A stretch of DNA of 64,000 bases, from assembly GCA_963695505.1 (NCBI GenBank), contig CAVOGX010000007.1, forward strand, positions 62,001 to 126,000, read 5' to 3'. The notes under the pieces are model-generated. The model worked only from the letters and a program-made list of their open reading frames with translations, had not been told where the DNA came from and did no database searches. This document shows positions 1 through 10,702 of the stretch, piece by piece. The translations under genes and the position numbers were made by a program. This DNA comes from JACSRF01 sp963695505. GTDB lineage: Bacteria > Chloroflexota > Anaerolineae > Promineifilales > Promineifilaceae. Positions within the stretch are counted from its first letter, which is position 1. Each line of letters opens with the position of its first letter.

Positions 1-1
1 C

Positions 2-1327
2 GCGTATTTCGTCAAGGATGGCAACCATCGTGTGTCGGTGTCCCGCCACTTGGGGGTGAAGACCATTTCCGCCCACGTGACCGAAGTGAAAACGCGGGTG
101 CCGCTGACGGCCGATGACGACCCAACCCTGGTAATTTGCAAGGCACGCTACGCCGATTTTTTGCAGGAAACCAACCTGGACAAGTTGTGTCCTGCTGCGG
201 ACCTGCTGATGACGTATTGCGGCGAGTATTACACCTTTTTACGGCAAATTCGTACGCACCAGGGCTGGCTGCAGTTGCGGCAAAAACGGCCCATTTCTCT
301 GGACGAAGCAGTTAAAGCGTGGTATGAGGAAGTCTATCAACCTGTCGTGGCCATGATGCGGGAGCAGGGTTTGCTGCGCAATTTTCCGGGATGCACTGAG
401 GCAGATTTGTACATTTTGCTGCTGCGCCACCAGGAGACGCTGCAGGAGGAGTTGGGCTGGCGGGTGCGCACAGAAACGGCCGTTGCTGACATGGCTAAAA
501 ATCTAGAGCGGGTACGCCCCAGTTTGCGTTTGGATGAGACGGTTGAGCTTCCGTCAGGAAGCCGGGAGCGTCTTTTTGGCGAGATTTTGTTTGCCCTGCG
601 CGACAGCAAGCTAGATTGGCAGCGCCTGGAACAGGTCATTGAGATTGTTAAGCGCGAAAACGGCCGTTTACTAGGCCTGCACGTCGTTGCCGCCGAAGAA
701 CAGCGGGACAATAACCACACCCGCAAAGTGCGCGCTACCTTCCAAAAAGTTTGCGCGGCGGCTGGTATCCCCTATGACTTTGCCGTGGAGGTTGGTCCCA
801 TCGGCGCCACCATTGTGCAGCGCGCAGCTTTTTCTGACCTTGTGGTGGCCGGTCTTAACCATCCCCCCGGCAGCAAACCGTTGGCGCGCTTCAGCTCCGG
901 TTTTAACACCCTGGTGCAGCGCTGCCCGCGCCCCATTCTCGCTTTGCCGGGTCAGCCCTCGCCCTTGGACAATGCTTTATTAGCTTATGATGGCAGTCTC
1001 AAAGCGGATGAGGCCCTGTACGTAGCCACTTACCTGGCGGTGCGCTGGGGCACCCGGCTGACTGTCGTTACCGTGGAAACGCCTTACACGACAGCCGCCG
1101 CGGCCCAGCGTGCCGGTGAATACCTGGCCCAGTATGGCATTGAAGCGGAGTTGATTGTGCGACAGGAAGATATTGCCGGGGCGATTATGGAAACGGCCGT
1201 TTCTCGCAGCATCAACCTTATCATCATGGGCGGGTTTGGTTTTCGGCCTCTGGTACAAGTTGTGTTGGGCAGCACGGTAGACAAAATTTTGCGACAGTTC
1301 AAATACCCCATCTTGATTTGCCGCTAA
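2..1327 (+). CDS. ParB-like N-terminal protein with two universal stress domains (5' truncated)
   Basis: The open frame runs in from the window edge: codons from base 2 read AYFVKDGNHRVSVSRHLG, so the GTG at 32 is not the true start. The DGNHRVSV stretch resembles a ParB/Srx-like nucleotide-binding fold. After a helical middle (to about residue 180 counted from base 32) come two tandem universal stress protein (UspA) domains, about 184-300 and 304-431. The second keeps the ATP-binding GxxG-x9-GS pattern (MGGFGFRPLVQVVLGS); the first lacks it and is probably structural. No signal peptide is visible, so it is likely cytoplasmic. Its partner or ligand is unknown. The family assignment of the C-terminal half is firm; a role in stress or nucleotide sensing is inference. 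Confidence 0.75.
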   Translation, partial: AYFVKDGNHRVSVSRHLGVKTISAHVTEVKTRVPLTADDDPTLVICKARYADFLQETNLDKLCPAADLLMTYCGEYYTFLRQIRTHQGWLQLRQKRPISLDEAVKAWYEEVYQPVVAMMREQGLLRNFPGCTEADLYILLLRHQETLQEELGWRVRTETAVADMAKNLERVRPSLRLDETVELPSGSRERLFGEILFALRDSKLDWQRLEQVIEIVKRENGRLLGLHVVAAEEQRDNNHTRKVRATFQKVCAAAGIPYDFAVEVGPIGATIVQRAAFSDLVVAGLNHPPGSKPLARFSSGFNTLVQRCPRPILALPGQPSPLDNALLAYDGSLKADEALYVATYLAVRWGTRLTVVTVETPYTTAAAAQRAGEYLAQYGIEAELIVRQEDIAGAIMETAVSRSINLIIMGGFGFRPLVQVVLGSTVDKILRQFKYPILICR

Positions 1328-1706
1328 CAGAAACTCGACAAAACTTGCCCATTTTATCCCCCCCGCTATACTATATTTCCAAAATCGCTAAAATTAGCGT
1401 ATTATTAGACAAAAATAAGCCACTTTTTCTCAAGAAATTAATTATCGAATAAGCGGGCAACTGCTTATCGCTACACCACCCGTCACGCAACAGATTGTAT
1501 TTTTCGATGGCACGACAATTCGATTCTTGCCACCGATTACAAAGGCATTGTTAACGGAAGGTACTGCGCAACACATATAGCAAGTCATTTGCTCCCATTG
1601 TGCGCGTTTTGCGTTCCCCTTAAAGGAGGTGAGGCTAACCAGGCAAAAACACCCAACCATTTAACGTCGTTGAGAACTTTAAAAATTTTCTTGGAGGAGA
1701 ATGAAC
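1328..1706. other. intergenic leader region of the aap operon
   Basis: This gap holds a short perfect palindrome CGCTAA-aa-TTAGCG near 1386-1399 and an inverted repeat ATAAGC (1449-1454) / GCTTAT (1463-1468), either of which could be an operator. At 1622-1632 there is an eleven-base anti-16S-like AAAGGAGGTGA with no start codon at usable distance. The ribosome binding site GGAGGAG at 1693-1699 belongs to the next gene and favours the ATG at 1707 (7-nt spacing) over the one at 1701. No clear -35/-10 pair was identified. Confidence 0.5.
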
Positions 1707-2846
1707 ATGAATAAACGAATGGTAATTTTAGTATCGTTGATGTTGCTGCTGGCAATGATGCTGGTTGCATGTGGCGGCGAGTCTGAAACTGGTGGGGTTG
1801 TCGAAGTAACCCGCATTGTTGAAGTTACCCGCGTTGTCGAAGTGGGCGGTGAAGCAGCGGCTCCTGAAGCGGTTACCTTTGCCGGCGCTGGCGATACTTT
1901 GCAGACTATCCAGAGTCGAGGCGTCCTCAAATGTGGTGGTAACGCCAACGTACCCGGCTTTGGCTACCTCGAACCCGATACCAGCGATTTTACCGGGTTT
2001 GACATTGACTTCTGCCACGCGATTGCTGCGGCCGCCCTGGGTGATGCCGATGCAATTGAAGTGACTCCGCTTTCTGGCACGGCCCGTTTCCCCACCTTGC
2101 AGTCTGGTGAAATCGATGTCTTCTCCGTAACACCACCCACACCTTCACCCGTGACACGGCGCTGGGTTTTGATTTCACGCCGATCACCTTCTATGATGGT
2201 CAGGGCATGATGGTTCGCAAAGACGGTAATATCGAAACGCATGGCAGACCTGGCTGGCGGCACCATCTGTGTCCAGGCTGGCACAACCACAGAAAAGAAC
2301 CTGTCTGATTACTTCAGCGCCAATGGCATTGACTACACTCCCCTGGTGTTCCCCGATGCGCCAACCACGCTTGACGCTTATGATCAAGGCTCCTGCGATG
2401 GCTTCACCACCGACAAATCAGGTCTGGTTTCCAACCAAATTCTCTTGACTGATCCCTCAGCATCACAAGATTCTGGTTGAAGATATGTCCCGCGAACCGT
2501 TGGGGCCGTTGACCCGTCATGGCGACAACAACTGGAACGATGTGGCGAGCTGGACCGTATTATTGCACGATCAATGCTGAATTTGTTGGTATTACGTCAG
2601 AAAATGTTGACAGCATGCTGGGCGGCGACGATCCGGTTGTCACTGACTTGTTAGGCGAGACCGGCGATCTGGGCCAAAACCTTGGTTTAAGCAATGATTT
2701 CTGCTACCAGGTTATCAAACAGGTTGGTAACTACGAAGAAATTTACAATCGCAACCTGGGTCCCGACACACAGTTTGATCTGCCACGCGGCCTTAATGCA
2801 CTTGTACACCGACGGTGGCATTTTGTACCCCATTCCATTCAAATAA
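1707..2846 (+). CDS. aapJ: general L-amino acid ABC transporter substrate-binding lipoprotein (frameshifted)
   Basis: This is the extracytoplasmic receptor that hands polar amino acids to the AapQM permease. The N-terminus has a lipoprotein signal ending in LVAC (about residue 20), then a VEVTRIVEVTR-type linker often seen in Chloroflexota binding proteins, then the SBP_bac_3 fold (DLAGGTICVQAGTTTEKN; YDQGSCDGFTTDKSGL). Conserved sequence continues across frames, with breaks near 2125, 2238, 2460, 2560 and 2805. Restoring them gives the usual AapJ ending ...LYTDGGILYPIPFK and a stop at 2844-2846. It is first gene of aapJQMP. The breaks are single-base and leave the protein sequence otherwise conserved, which points to sequence error more than to decay. 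Confidence 0.8.
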
Positions 2847-2861
2847 TCTGTAAGCTTGTTT

Positions 2862-2890
2862 GTAGGGCGAACCAGATCGGTTCGCCCTAC
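2862..2890. terminator. hairpin between aapJ and aapQ
   Basis: A perfect 12-bp inverted repeat, GTAGGGCGAACC (2862-2873) and GGTTCGCCCTAC (2879-2890) with a 5-nt loop, lies 15 nt after the aapJ stop. Only TTT follows, so it is a weak terminator at best. In binding-protein operons such a hairpin commonly protects or partially terminates the receptor mRNA so that more receptor than permease is made. It could also be one copy of a dispersed palindromic repeat. Confidence 0.6.
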
Positions 2891-2978
2891 TTTCACTTGA
2901 TCCAAATGCAGTTTGTTCACTCGCCACGACCCGTGGCTGTGGTGAGCAAGCTGGCCAATTCAACAGGGGTAGTTGCCT

Positions 2979-4575
2979 ATGTCAACCGTGAATAACCCTC
3001 CATCTACGAAGGCAGAATCTATTCCATTTTGGCGTGACGGCCGTATCATTGGCATTCTCTTACAAATCATTTTCGTTATTTTGCTCGTGCGCAGCGGTCT
3101 TTGGCTGTTTAGTAACATCGCTGAAAATCTTGATGCTTTAGGGCCGGGCCAGTTTATTTGCCGGGATGGCTCTTCAAGTTTTCGTTGTGCCTTTGACTTC
3201 CTCAGTTCTGATGCCCAGTTCGACATCCAGGAATCCGTTATTGATTACACACCGGCCGATTCCTATTGGCGGGCTATTGCTGTTGGTGTTCTCAACACCG
3301 GCAAAGTCGCCATCATCGGAATTATCCTGACGACGATTTTGGGCACAGTAACGGGTATCGCCCGTCTGTCAGAAAACTGGTTGGTTCGCAACATCGCTAA
3401 ATGGTACATCGACCTGATGCGGAACACGCCACTTTTGCTGCAGTTGTTTTTCCTTTATTTCGTCATTTTTTTGGGGTTGGCTGGCGTCAATGAAGCAATT
3501 CAACCTCTGAACTTGCCAATATTTATTAGCCAGCGTGGCGTCAATTACCCTTCATTTGTCCGCATGACTTCATTTAGCATCTGGTTTGCCTTTATTATTT
3601 TAGGCATTATCCAGGCACAGGTTTTGTGGACAATTCTCGGGCGTCGTGAAGAACAAACTGGCCACTCAACCAACCGGCTCCGCTGGGTTATTGTTTCTTT
3701 CCTGCTGGTTGCCGGTATTGGCTGGGTTGTGGCCAGTAATGATAATAACGAGGCGATGCTGGTTTCCAAGGCCGCCCGTGTGCGCGAGTTTGACGATTTG
3801 GCGGGACTGTTGGTCAGGCGCCTGCCAGTAACTGATCTGATTAGACGTTGACGCGGCCCTGGAATCTGGCACATTAAGCCAGGAAGACCTGGATGCAGCC
3901 GCCTTACAAATATGTGCTGTCAAGGAATCACCGTCAGAATATCAACCTGACAACACAGTTGCGCCGCGCCGGTATCCCTTATAACGTTACCCGCGTTGAC
4001 CGGCCTGACCAGGCTATTGAAAGTTATGCGGGGGCGATTGTGAAATTTTTGTCGCCAGCCGTACCGTTCTGGCTGGTGAACGGGATCTATTGGAAGACAG
4101 CAACGCTCATCTGATTGTGCCATTGGCCGAAACCCCGGTGCGCCTCTCAACACCTAAACTGGAAGGCTTTAATTTTGTGGGTGGTGGCAAAATGTCCACC
4201 GAATTTACGGCACTGCTCATTGGCCTGGTTTTGTTTACGGCCGCTTTCGTCGCCGAAATTGTGCGCGCCGGTATCCAATCAGTCTCCAAGGGACAATCGG
4301 AAGCGGCTCGCGCGCTGGGTTTGTCGGAAAGCCAACGGTTGCAACTGGTTGTTTTACCGCAGGCGCTGCGCGTGATTATTCCGCCGCTGACCAGCCAGTA
4401 TCTGAACCTGACCAAAAACTCCAGCTTGGCGCTGGCGGTCGCTTTCCCCGATTTGTACCGAACCATTGATACGATGATCAATCAATCGGGACGATCTTTA
4501 CAGCTTATCGTCATCATGGCGGCCATTTATCTGTCTATCAGCTTGACTTATTTCAGCCTTTTTGAACTGGTATAA
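2979..4575 (+). CDS. aapQ: amino acid ABC transporter permease AapQ with embedded receptor-like segment (frameshifted)
   Basis: Inner-membrane subunit of the polar amino acid importer. The start is ATG 2979 with AGGGG at 2965-2969; the in-frame TTG at 2973 is less likely. Typical AapQ features are present: an N-terminal membrane helix, SYWRAIAVGVLNT leading into the HisM-type core, RNTPLLLQLFF, and the EAA loop EAARALGLSESQRLQLVVLPQALR with LTKNSSLALAVAFPDL. Between the middle helices and the LEGFNF segment lies an unusual insert of about 100 residues (roughly 3770-4140) that resembles part of the receptor AapJ (see findings). Frame changes occur near 3840, 3950 and 4030. aapM follows 31 nt downstream. 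Confidence 0.78.
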
Positions 4576-4606
4576 CAGGCGAGATTGCATTGGTGGAGAG
4601 ATAATC

Positions 4607-6593
4607 ATGACATTTTTCAGAAATTTAACTTCCCAGATGCATCTTTCTGCCGACGTTGACCGCTTTGTCAAGGAACAGATCACCAAGATCTTGGTGGCTG
4701 ACGCTGTGGCTGATCGTGTTGACAGTGATTACAGTGCAGTTTGTCATTAGCCGTATTGCCGCCAGCCCAATCAGTACGATTGTTGTGCTGATTTTATGGG
4801 TTGTGACGGTGAGTATGGTGGCGGTAAATGAGCTGCGACATAAGCATACGTCAATGACATTGTGGCTGAAGAACAATCTGTATAACAGCGTCACAAATGT
4901 CCAACTTTCGCTGATTCTGACGTTGGCACTGCTGGCAGCGTTGTTTGGCCTGTATCGTTATGCCTGGACGACTGCCAGTTTTACGACGTACCCGGCGACG
5001 GATATCCGTGCTGAAGTGGCTGACATCGGCGGAGACAGCTATTGTTTTACGATTGGTGGGGTGAAACCGGCTGAAAGCCCCACCGAGATTTTGGATGGCA
5101 ATCGGACCTGTTTTGATGCTGCGTATTTGACGACAGATGTGGAAACGGCCGTTATCGGCCAGGAACCCACCAACTTCTGTTTTGACGAAATGCCGGATGA
5201 TCCGGAAAACGGCATCACCTGCTTTGAAAGCAGCGCCAGCGATCCCGGCTTCTTTGAAGTTACCCGTACCTTTAGCGGAGCCAACTGGGGCGCGGTGCTT
5301 GCTAACATGACTTCTTTGATGATTTTCCGCTTTGATCGCCAGGAAATATGGCGCATCTGGGCGGCTATCATCCTGATCATCGTTTTGGCCATTCCCAGCT
5401 TCTTTGTCTACCGCGACAGCTTCCAAAACAAGCTGATACGCCGCATCCTCACCGGGCTTTGGCTCTTTTCGCCCATCATCAGCTACGCTTTCCTGCGCGG
5501 GATTCCCGATACCAGCCTGTCAGTAAATGGCATCATTGGGATCGTGGCTGCGGCCGTTTTATATGCTGCCAATCGGTTTGTCGCCCAAAAATATCCCCCC
5601 AGCAAACGGGAATCCGAATGGGTGCGTCTGGCCCGTTATTTGTTGCAGATCGGTTGGATTATTGCCGCCATTTTCGCCGTTTTGGGCATACTTAACCTGA
5701 CTTCACTTACCCTTGGTTCTTTCAACCGAACAGTGGATGGCACAACCCAACCGCTTCTCAAAGAACTTGATCCTGATGTGAACTGGGGTGGTTTCCTCTT
5801 TACGATCATTATCACCGTCTTTTCCATCGTCGTCTCCTTTCCGATGGGCATTTTGCTGGCCCTGGGACGACGCAGTACGGTACGCGGCATTCCTGCCTGG
5901 CTAACCTACCTGGTAGCCCTGTCGATCACTGTTTGGGGCCTCATCAACAGCACGCCGGCCAATCTGGACGCTGCCCGTAATACCTTTGAACAAGTGTTAG
6001 CCTTTTGGCCGTTGTTTGTACCCGTTGTGGCCTTCCTGTTCCAACGTACCTGGAATGGCAACGTGGTGGCCGCGTTCAGCACTCATCTACATCGAGTTTG
6101 TCCGCGGTATTCCGTTCATTGCCGTCTTGTTCCTGACCATTGTGCTGTTTCCCATTCTCTTGCCACAGGATGTTGAAATCGCCAAGGTGTGGCGCGTCAT
6201 GTGGGGAGCAACTCTGTTCGCCGCCGCTTATCTGGCCGAAAACGTGCGCGGTGGTTTGCAATCATTGTCCAGAGGGCAGTACGAAGCGGCCGATTCGTTG
6301 GGCTTGAGTACAGTGGATAAGTATCGTCTGATCATTTTGCCGCAAGCCTGCGCGTGGTCATTCCGGCCATTGTGGGGCAGTTTATTGGCGGTTTCAAAGA
6401 TACAACGCTGGTAGCCATCGTCGGCTTCCTGGATATTCTGGGTGTAGCCAATGCGATCAGCGCTCAGGCCCAATGGCTGGGGGTACGGCGCGAAGCTTAC
6501 CTCTTCCTGGCCGTGCTTTACTTCGTCGGCTCGGCGTTGATGGCTGGGTACAGCCGCCGTCTGGAAAAACAATTGGGGGTCGGCCAAGCATAG
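4607..6593 (+). CDS. aapM: amino acid ABC transporter permease AapM with large periplasmic insert (frameshifted)
   Basis: Second permease of the importer. A GGTGGAGAG site precedes ATG 4607; the frame changes around 4650, after which WWLTLWLIVLTVITVQFVIS gives the first helix. About 100 residues (4985-5290) form a Cys-containing hydrophilic insert between helices, then several more helices, and then the HisM-type core: VNWGGFLFTIIITV, IEFVRGIPFIAVLFL and the EAA loop YEAADSLGLSTVDKYRLIILPQ. Further frame breaks fall near 6070 and 6346, where one C appears to be missing. At over 650 residues it is much longer than the roughly 380-400 residues of proteobacterial AapM. Ends 20 nt before aapP. 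Confidence 0.77.
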
Positions 6594-6613
6594 GCTGAAA
6601 AGGAGAATTTAGC

Positions 6614-7381
6614 ATGACAATTGAGACTACAACAACAAGTAACGATCCCATTATCATTTGCCGGGACGTGCATAAATGGTATGGTGATTTTCATGCCTTG
6701 AAAGGGGTGAGCTTGGAAGTTAAATCGGGTGAGGTGATCGTTATTCTAGGTCCTTCCGGTTCTGGTAAATCGACCTTTATTCGCACGCATCAACCGCCTG
6801 GAAGAACACCAGGGCGGTGACATTATTGTGGATGGGATTACGCTCAGCTATGACGTGCGCAATATCGCCGAAATTCGCCGCGAAGTGGGCATGGTGTTCC
6901 AGCAGTTCAATCTGTTCCCGCACCTGACGGTGCTGGAAAATGTGACGCTGGCACCCATTCACGTGCGTAAATGGTCACGGGAAAAAGCAGAAGAAGTGGC
7001 ATGAAATGGCTGACGCGGGTGGGCATCCCAGAACAGGCTCAATAAGTATCCGGGGCAGCTTTCTGGCGGTCAGCAGCAGCGGGTGGCCATTGCCCGGACG
7101 TTGAGCGATGGAGCCGAAGATTCTGCTTTTTGACGAACCGACTTCGGCACTGGACCCGGAAATGATTAAGGAAGTGCTGGACGTGATGCGCGATCTGGCG
7201 CGTGAAGGGTATACCATCCTGGCGGTGACGCATGAAATGGGGTTTGCCCGGGAAGTGGCCGACCGCATCATTTTTATGGATGGCGGTGAGATTGTGGAAG
7301 AAAATACGCCAGAAGAATTTTACTACGAATCCGAAGAATGATCGCACAAAGTTGTTCTTGAACCAAATTTTGCATCATTAA
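6614..7381 (+). CDS. aapP: amino acid ABC transporter ATP-binding protein AapP (frameshifted)
   Basis: Cytoplasmic ATPase that powers the AapJQM importer. An AAAAGGAG site lies upstream of ATG 6614. Walker A GPSGSGKST (about residue 47), Q-loop VGMVFQQFNLFPHL, signature LSGGQQQRVAIARTL, Walker B ILLFDEPTSALDPE and the H-loop VTHEMGFARE are all readable, but spread over frames. Breaks lie near 6785, 7001, 7038, 7106 and 7339. Restoring the last one gives the family's usual tail DRTKLFLNQIL and a stop at 7379-7381 in place of the premature stop at 7339-7341. It is the last gene of the operon and is followed by a terminator. Confidence 0.82.
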
Positions 7382-9391
7382 TTGATGCGTGAAGCGTGAA
7401 GTTGACCTCGCTTTTCGCGGGGTCTTTTTTTATGGTTGGCTGAACCAGGTGATGGAGGAGGGGCTGACGGGCGGCTTCTTCGGGGGTGAGTTGGTTGGTG
7501 GTCACGGCCGTTACCTGGTCCCAGGTAAAAAATGCTTGATCACCAATCGTGATGGGGCGGGAGAATGAGAAAGCGGTGCGCATGGGATCGGCCAGGGGGC
7601 GCGGCAGGCTGGCCCAATAGTTGACGCGGGCGGCAACCGATGGCCGGGCCGGGATGTACCGGTATCGGCCGATGGGCGGCTGGTAGCTGAGAAATTTAAG
7701 CCACTGCCAGACGGCTAACGGCCGTTCACTGTATGCGCTGATAAAATTGCCGTCAACGTGCAGGGGCGTAACGCCTTCGACGCTGTCTGAACCGGGGAAA
7801 GGAACCACGCCAATTGGGTCAAGCAAGAAATGATACTCATAAAAAACCGGCTCCTGCTATCCAGGTAACAGCCCGGCGGCGGGCCGACAGCCAGTTTGTT
7901 GCTGCCTGCGCCCGTTCGGCTGCGGTAAGCTGGCTGAAATCGGGCATGCGGCCGTTTTCTACCATCTGGCTGTACCAGCGCAGGGCTGCCGCACGGAAAG
8001 GCTGCAGGGGGCACAGCGGGCCGCGTCGTCAATCTGTGTCGTCCGTCGGTGGTGGTTTGTGGGGAAACGGCCGTGCAACCCTTTTGCTGGTGAAAGGCGT
8101 AAGAAAACAACAGGTCGCGGTTGGCATCCATCGTGCTCCACGAGATGAAAGAGGTCTCCGGTTGTGCGGCGACCACTGTTTCCTGCAGGGCAGTCAGCTC
8201 ATTCCATGTCCAAAAGAGCATTGGTTCGAGCTGCTGCGCTTGTTGAAAGGCGTTTTTGTCGTAAAAAATTAACGGGATGGCGGCAGTTTGGGGCAAAAAC
8301 CACAATCGATCTTGCCAAATGGCGCCTTGCCAGATGCGCTCGTAAAAATCGGCCGAGTCAAAAAAGGGATCGGTAATGGCCAGGTTGGTCAGGTCATGAA
8401 CAAGACCGGCGGAAATCATGGCGGCTGTGGGTTTGATAGCCGCACCATCGTATTGGGCTAATTCGCCCAGATCATCAGGCAGCGATTCCAGCTTGATCAA
8501 TTCAATGGTGATGCCGGGATTGGCGGCCATAAAATCAGCCGCCGCCTGATCGTAGTATACCAGATGAACGCCGGGTAATTCTGTTGGCGGCAGGGCAAAG
8601 CGGATGGTCACCGGCAAGAAGTAAGCTTCCAAGCGCTGGTGCAGCATCTCCCAAAAGGGGGCACCGGGTTGGCCCGTTTCGTCCAGGGCCACGAGGCGCG
8701 GGGAGGGAATGTGCAAAGTGTGAGGTACGGCCGTTTCCCCATACCCGTTGGCCACCACCAGCGTCAGCCGCTCCGCGGCGCATCCGGCGGCGCACAGCTC
8801 CGCGTGCAGGCTGGAAGCAAATTTGGCAATGGCCTCCGCCCACGGCTCGTCCAGCCGGTAGTAAACCAGCGTGCCCCACGGCATAGCCCGCTGCTGCTGC
8901 TGCCCCCAATAGCCCACTTCCGGCGGGGCAATGCGCCAGCCATCCTCAGTTTGCGCAAAGAATAGCGTGCGCTGCCATGTTTGGCTCCCGTCGGCCCAGG
9001 TCACGTCAGCCTGCCGCACGCCAGGGTAATGGCTTAACGATTGCACGCGCGCTCCGGCGCGAAACAGTAATTGGTTAACGGGTTGAAGCTGTGCCGCCCG
9101 CCACGCCGCATTGGCCGTAAAGAGCGAAAAAAAGCGCTCGCCATCACCCGCCAATACGCTCTGCCGGGCCTGCTCCAGCATGTCCTGGATATTTTCTTGC
9201 CGCTGTCGTTGGGCTTGCTCGCCAGCTTGTTGGGTCAGGAACCAGGCAGCCACCAGGAGGAGCAGCAAAAGAAGGGCTGTAACCCTTTGCGCTCGTTGTT
9301 CTGGACGAAACGGCCGTCTCTCTGAATTAGAAGATGGTTGCTGCTGTTCTCCTAACCCGGGTTCCTCTTTCCAGCGAAACTGATTGCCCAT
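7323..9391 (-). CDS. membrane-anchored extracellular solute-binding protein (frameshifted)
   Basis: The N-terminus is a cytoplasmic tail followed by one membrane helix (ALLLLLLLVAAWFL, about residues 38-52) without a lipobox. Then comes a region of about 180 residues that may be an NTF2-like domain, and from about residue 290 a family 1 solute-binding fold (DFMAANPGITIELI, WSTMDANRDLLFSYAF). The frame breaks near 8040 and again near 7840. The rest is readable in two other frames (LRWYSQMVENGRMPDF, then FLSYQPPIGRYRYIPARPS), which is the usual C-terminal half of sugar-type binding proteins. The last frame runs through the opposing terminator to a stop at 7323; a stop at 7430-7432 in the adjacent frame may be the real end. 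The substrate is unknown, and no permease genes are adjacent. Confidence 0.65.
7404..7430 (+). terminator. rho-independent terminator of the aap operon
   Basis: GACCTCGC and GCGGGGTC form an 8-bp stem (one G-U pair) around a short TTTTC loop, followed directly by seven T. It sits 23 nt after the reconstructed aapP stop and separates the operon from the convergent minus-strand gene. Confidence 0.75.
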
Positions 9392-9458
9392 TCCTGCATT
9401 ATAGCGGAGTCTGCCGGTGAGTTTTTTGTTTCCAGATCAAACACTAAAGCAGCAATCA

Positions 9459-10634
9459 TTACAGTTTGTGCGCGACGTGCGCCAGCCGCTCTGCGGCGCG
9501 CTCCAGATCGCTCATGGCTGTAGCAATGGAAAAGCGCACGTGCCCCTCACCGCTGCTGCCAAAAGCGATTCCCGGCGTACCGGCTATGCCCGCCTGGTCT
9601 AACAACGCTTCCGCCAGTTCCAAACTGTTTTTCCGGCTTCCGGGAAAGCTGGGGAACAGATAAAATGCCCCTTCAATATTCTGGCAAGCCACGCCGTCCA
9701 TCTCATTGAGCGCCTTGACCAAAAAATCACGCCGCGCTTTGTAGGAAGCCCGCATTTCCGCAATGCAATCTTGGGGCCCTTTCAGGGCGGCCACGGCGGC
9801 GTGCATTGTGAAATTCGCCGCCGACGACACCGTCTGACTGTTCATTTTCACGGCCGCCTTCATGATGGGTGTCGGTCCAGCCAGCCAGCCCAGCCGCCAG
9901 CCCGTCATGGCATATGCCTTAGACATACCGTTCACCGTCAACGTGCGCTCACCCATGCCCGGCAAAGAGCCCACAGAGATGTGCTTCTTGTCGTCGAAAA
10001 CCAGTTTTTCATAGATTTCGTCGGCAATCACGTAGAGGTCATTTTCGATGACGACCTTGGTAATCGCTTTTAGCTCATTCCAGGTCAGCACGCGCCCGGT
10101 GGGGTTCGAAGGCGTGTTGAGCATGATGGCCTTGGTGAAGGGGGTGATTTTAGCCCGCAGCGCCTCTTCCGTGATGAGATAGTTGTTTTCGGCGGAGAGG
10201 CTCACGGCAACGGGCTGTCCTCCGGCCAGCTTAATCATCGGCGGATAGGAGACCCACACCGGTTCCAGGTAAAGAATTTCGTCGCCTGGGTTAATTAACG
10301 CAGAAAGCGCCAGGAACAGCGCCCACTTACCACCGGGCGTGACGACAATGTCTGTCCGCGGATCGCAGTGCAGTTCATTATCGGTCTCCATTTTTTCGGC
10401 AATGGCTTCTAGCAGCGGCATGATACCTTTCATAGGAGCGGGATAGTGGGTAGCCCCGTTTTGGATAGCCTGAAAAGCAGCTTCCACAATGTGGGGTGGG
10501 GTCGGGAAATCGGGGTCGCCACCGGCCAGGGCGATGATGTCTTGTCCAGCCCGCTGCAGGGCCTTGGCTTTGTCGTTAACGGCCAGGGTGACGGACGCGG
10601 GGATTCCGCGAACGAGAAGGGATAAGTCTTTCAT
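9459..10634 (-). CDS. aspC: aspartate aminotransferase-type PLP enzyme
   Basis: Fold-type I PLP aminotransferase (class I/II), 391 residues, the usual length. Readable hallmarks are LAGGDPDFPTPPHIV near the N-terminus, GGKWALFLALSAL, the N-P motif TPSNPTGRVLT, ADEIYEKLVFD, and the Schiff-base lysine in NGMSKAYAMTGWRLGW (about K239), plus the C-terminal substrate arginine region EGHVRFSIAT. It probably interconverts aspartate or another amino acid with its oxoacid; exact specificity cannot be read from sequence. AGGAGC precedes the ATG. It is downstream of dgt on the same strand, 68 nt apart. Confidence 0.85.
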   Translation of the reverse strand: MKDLSLLVRGIPASVTLAVNDKAKALQRAGQDIIALAGGDPDFPTPPHIVEAAFQAIQNGATHYPAPMKGIMPLLEAIAEKMETDNELHCDPRTDIVVTPGGKWALFLALSALINPGDEILYLEPVWVSYPPMIKLAGGQPVAVSLSAENNYLITEEALRAKITPFTKAIMLNTPSNPTGRVLTWNELKAITKVVIENDLYVIADEIYEKLVFDDKKHISVGSLPGMGERTLTVNGMSKAYAMTGWRLGWLAGPTPIMKAAVKMNSQTVSSAANFTMHAAVAALKGPQDCIAEMRASYKARRDFLVKALNEMDGVACQNIEGAFYLFPSFPGSRKNSLELAEALLDQAGIAGTPGIAFGSSGEGHVRFSIATAMSDLERAAERLAHVAHKL

Positions 10635-10702
10635 ATATGCTCCTGATGTTAAGGTTTCGCACTATTCTAGCAGGCTGTTGCAAAAGTAAAAATAGTGCGT
10701 GG

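Noticed and set aside
1707..7381. Programmed frameshifting in the aap genes
   Set aside because: The breaks are too many, at unrelated words and in both directions, with no common slippery heptamer.
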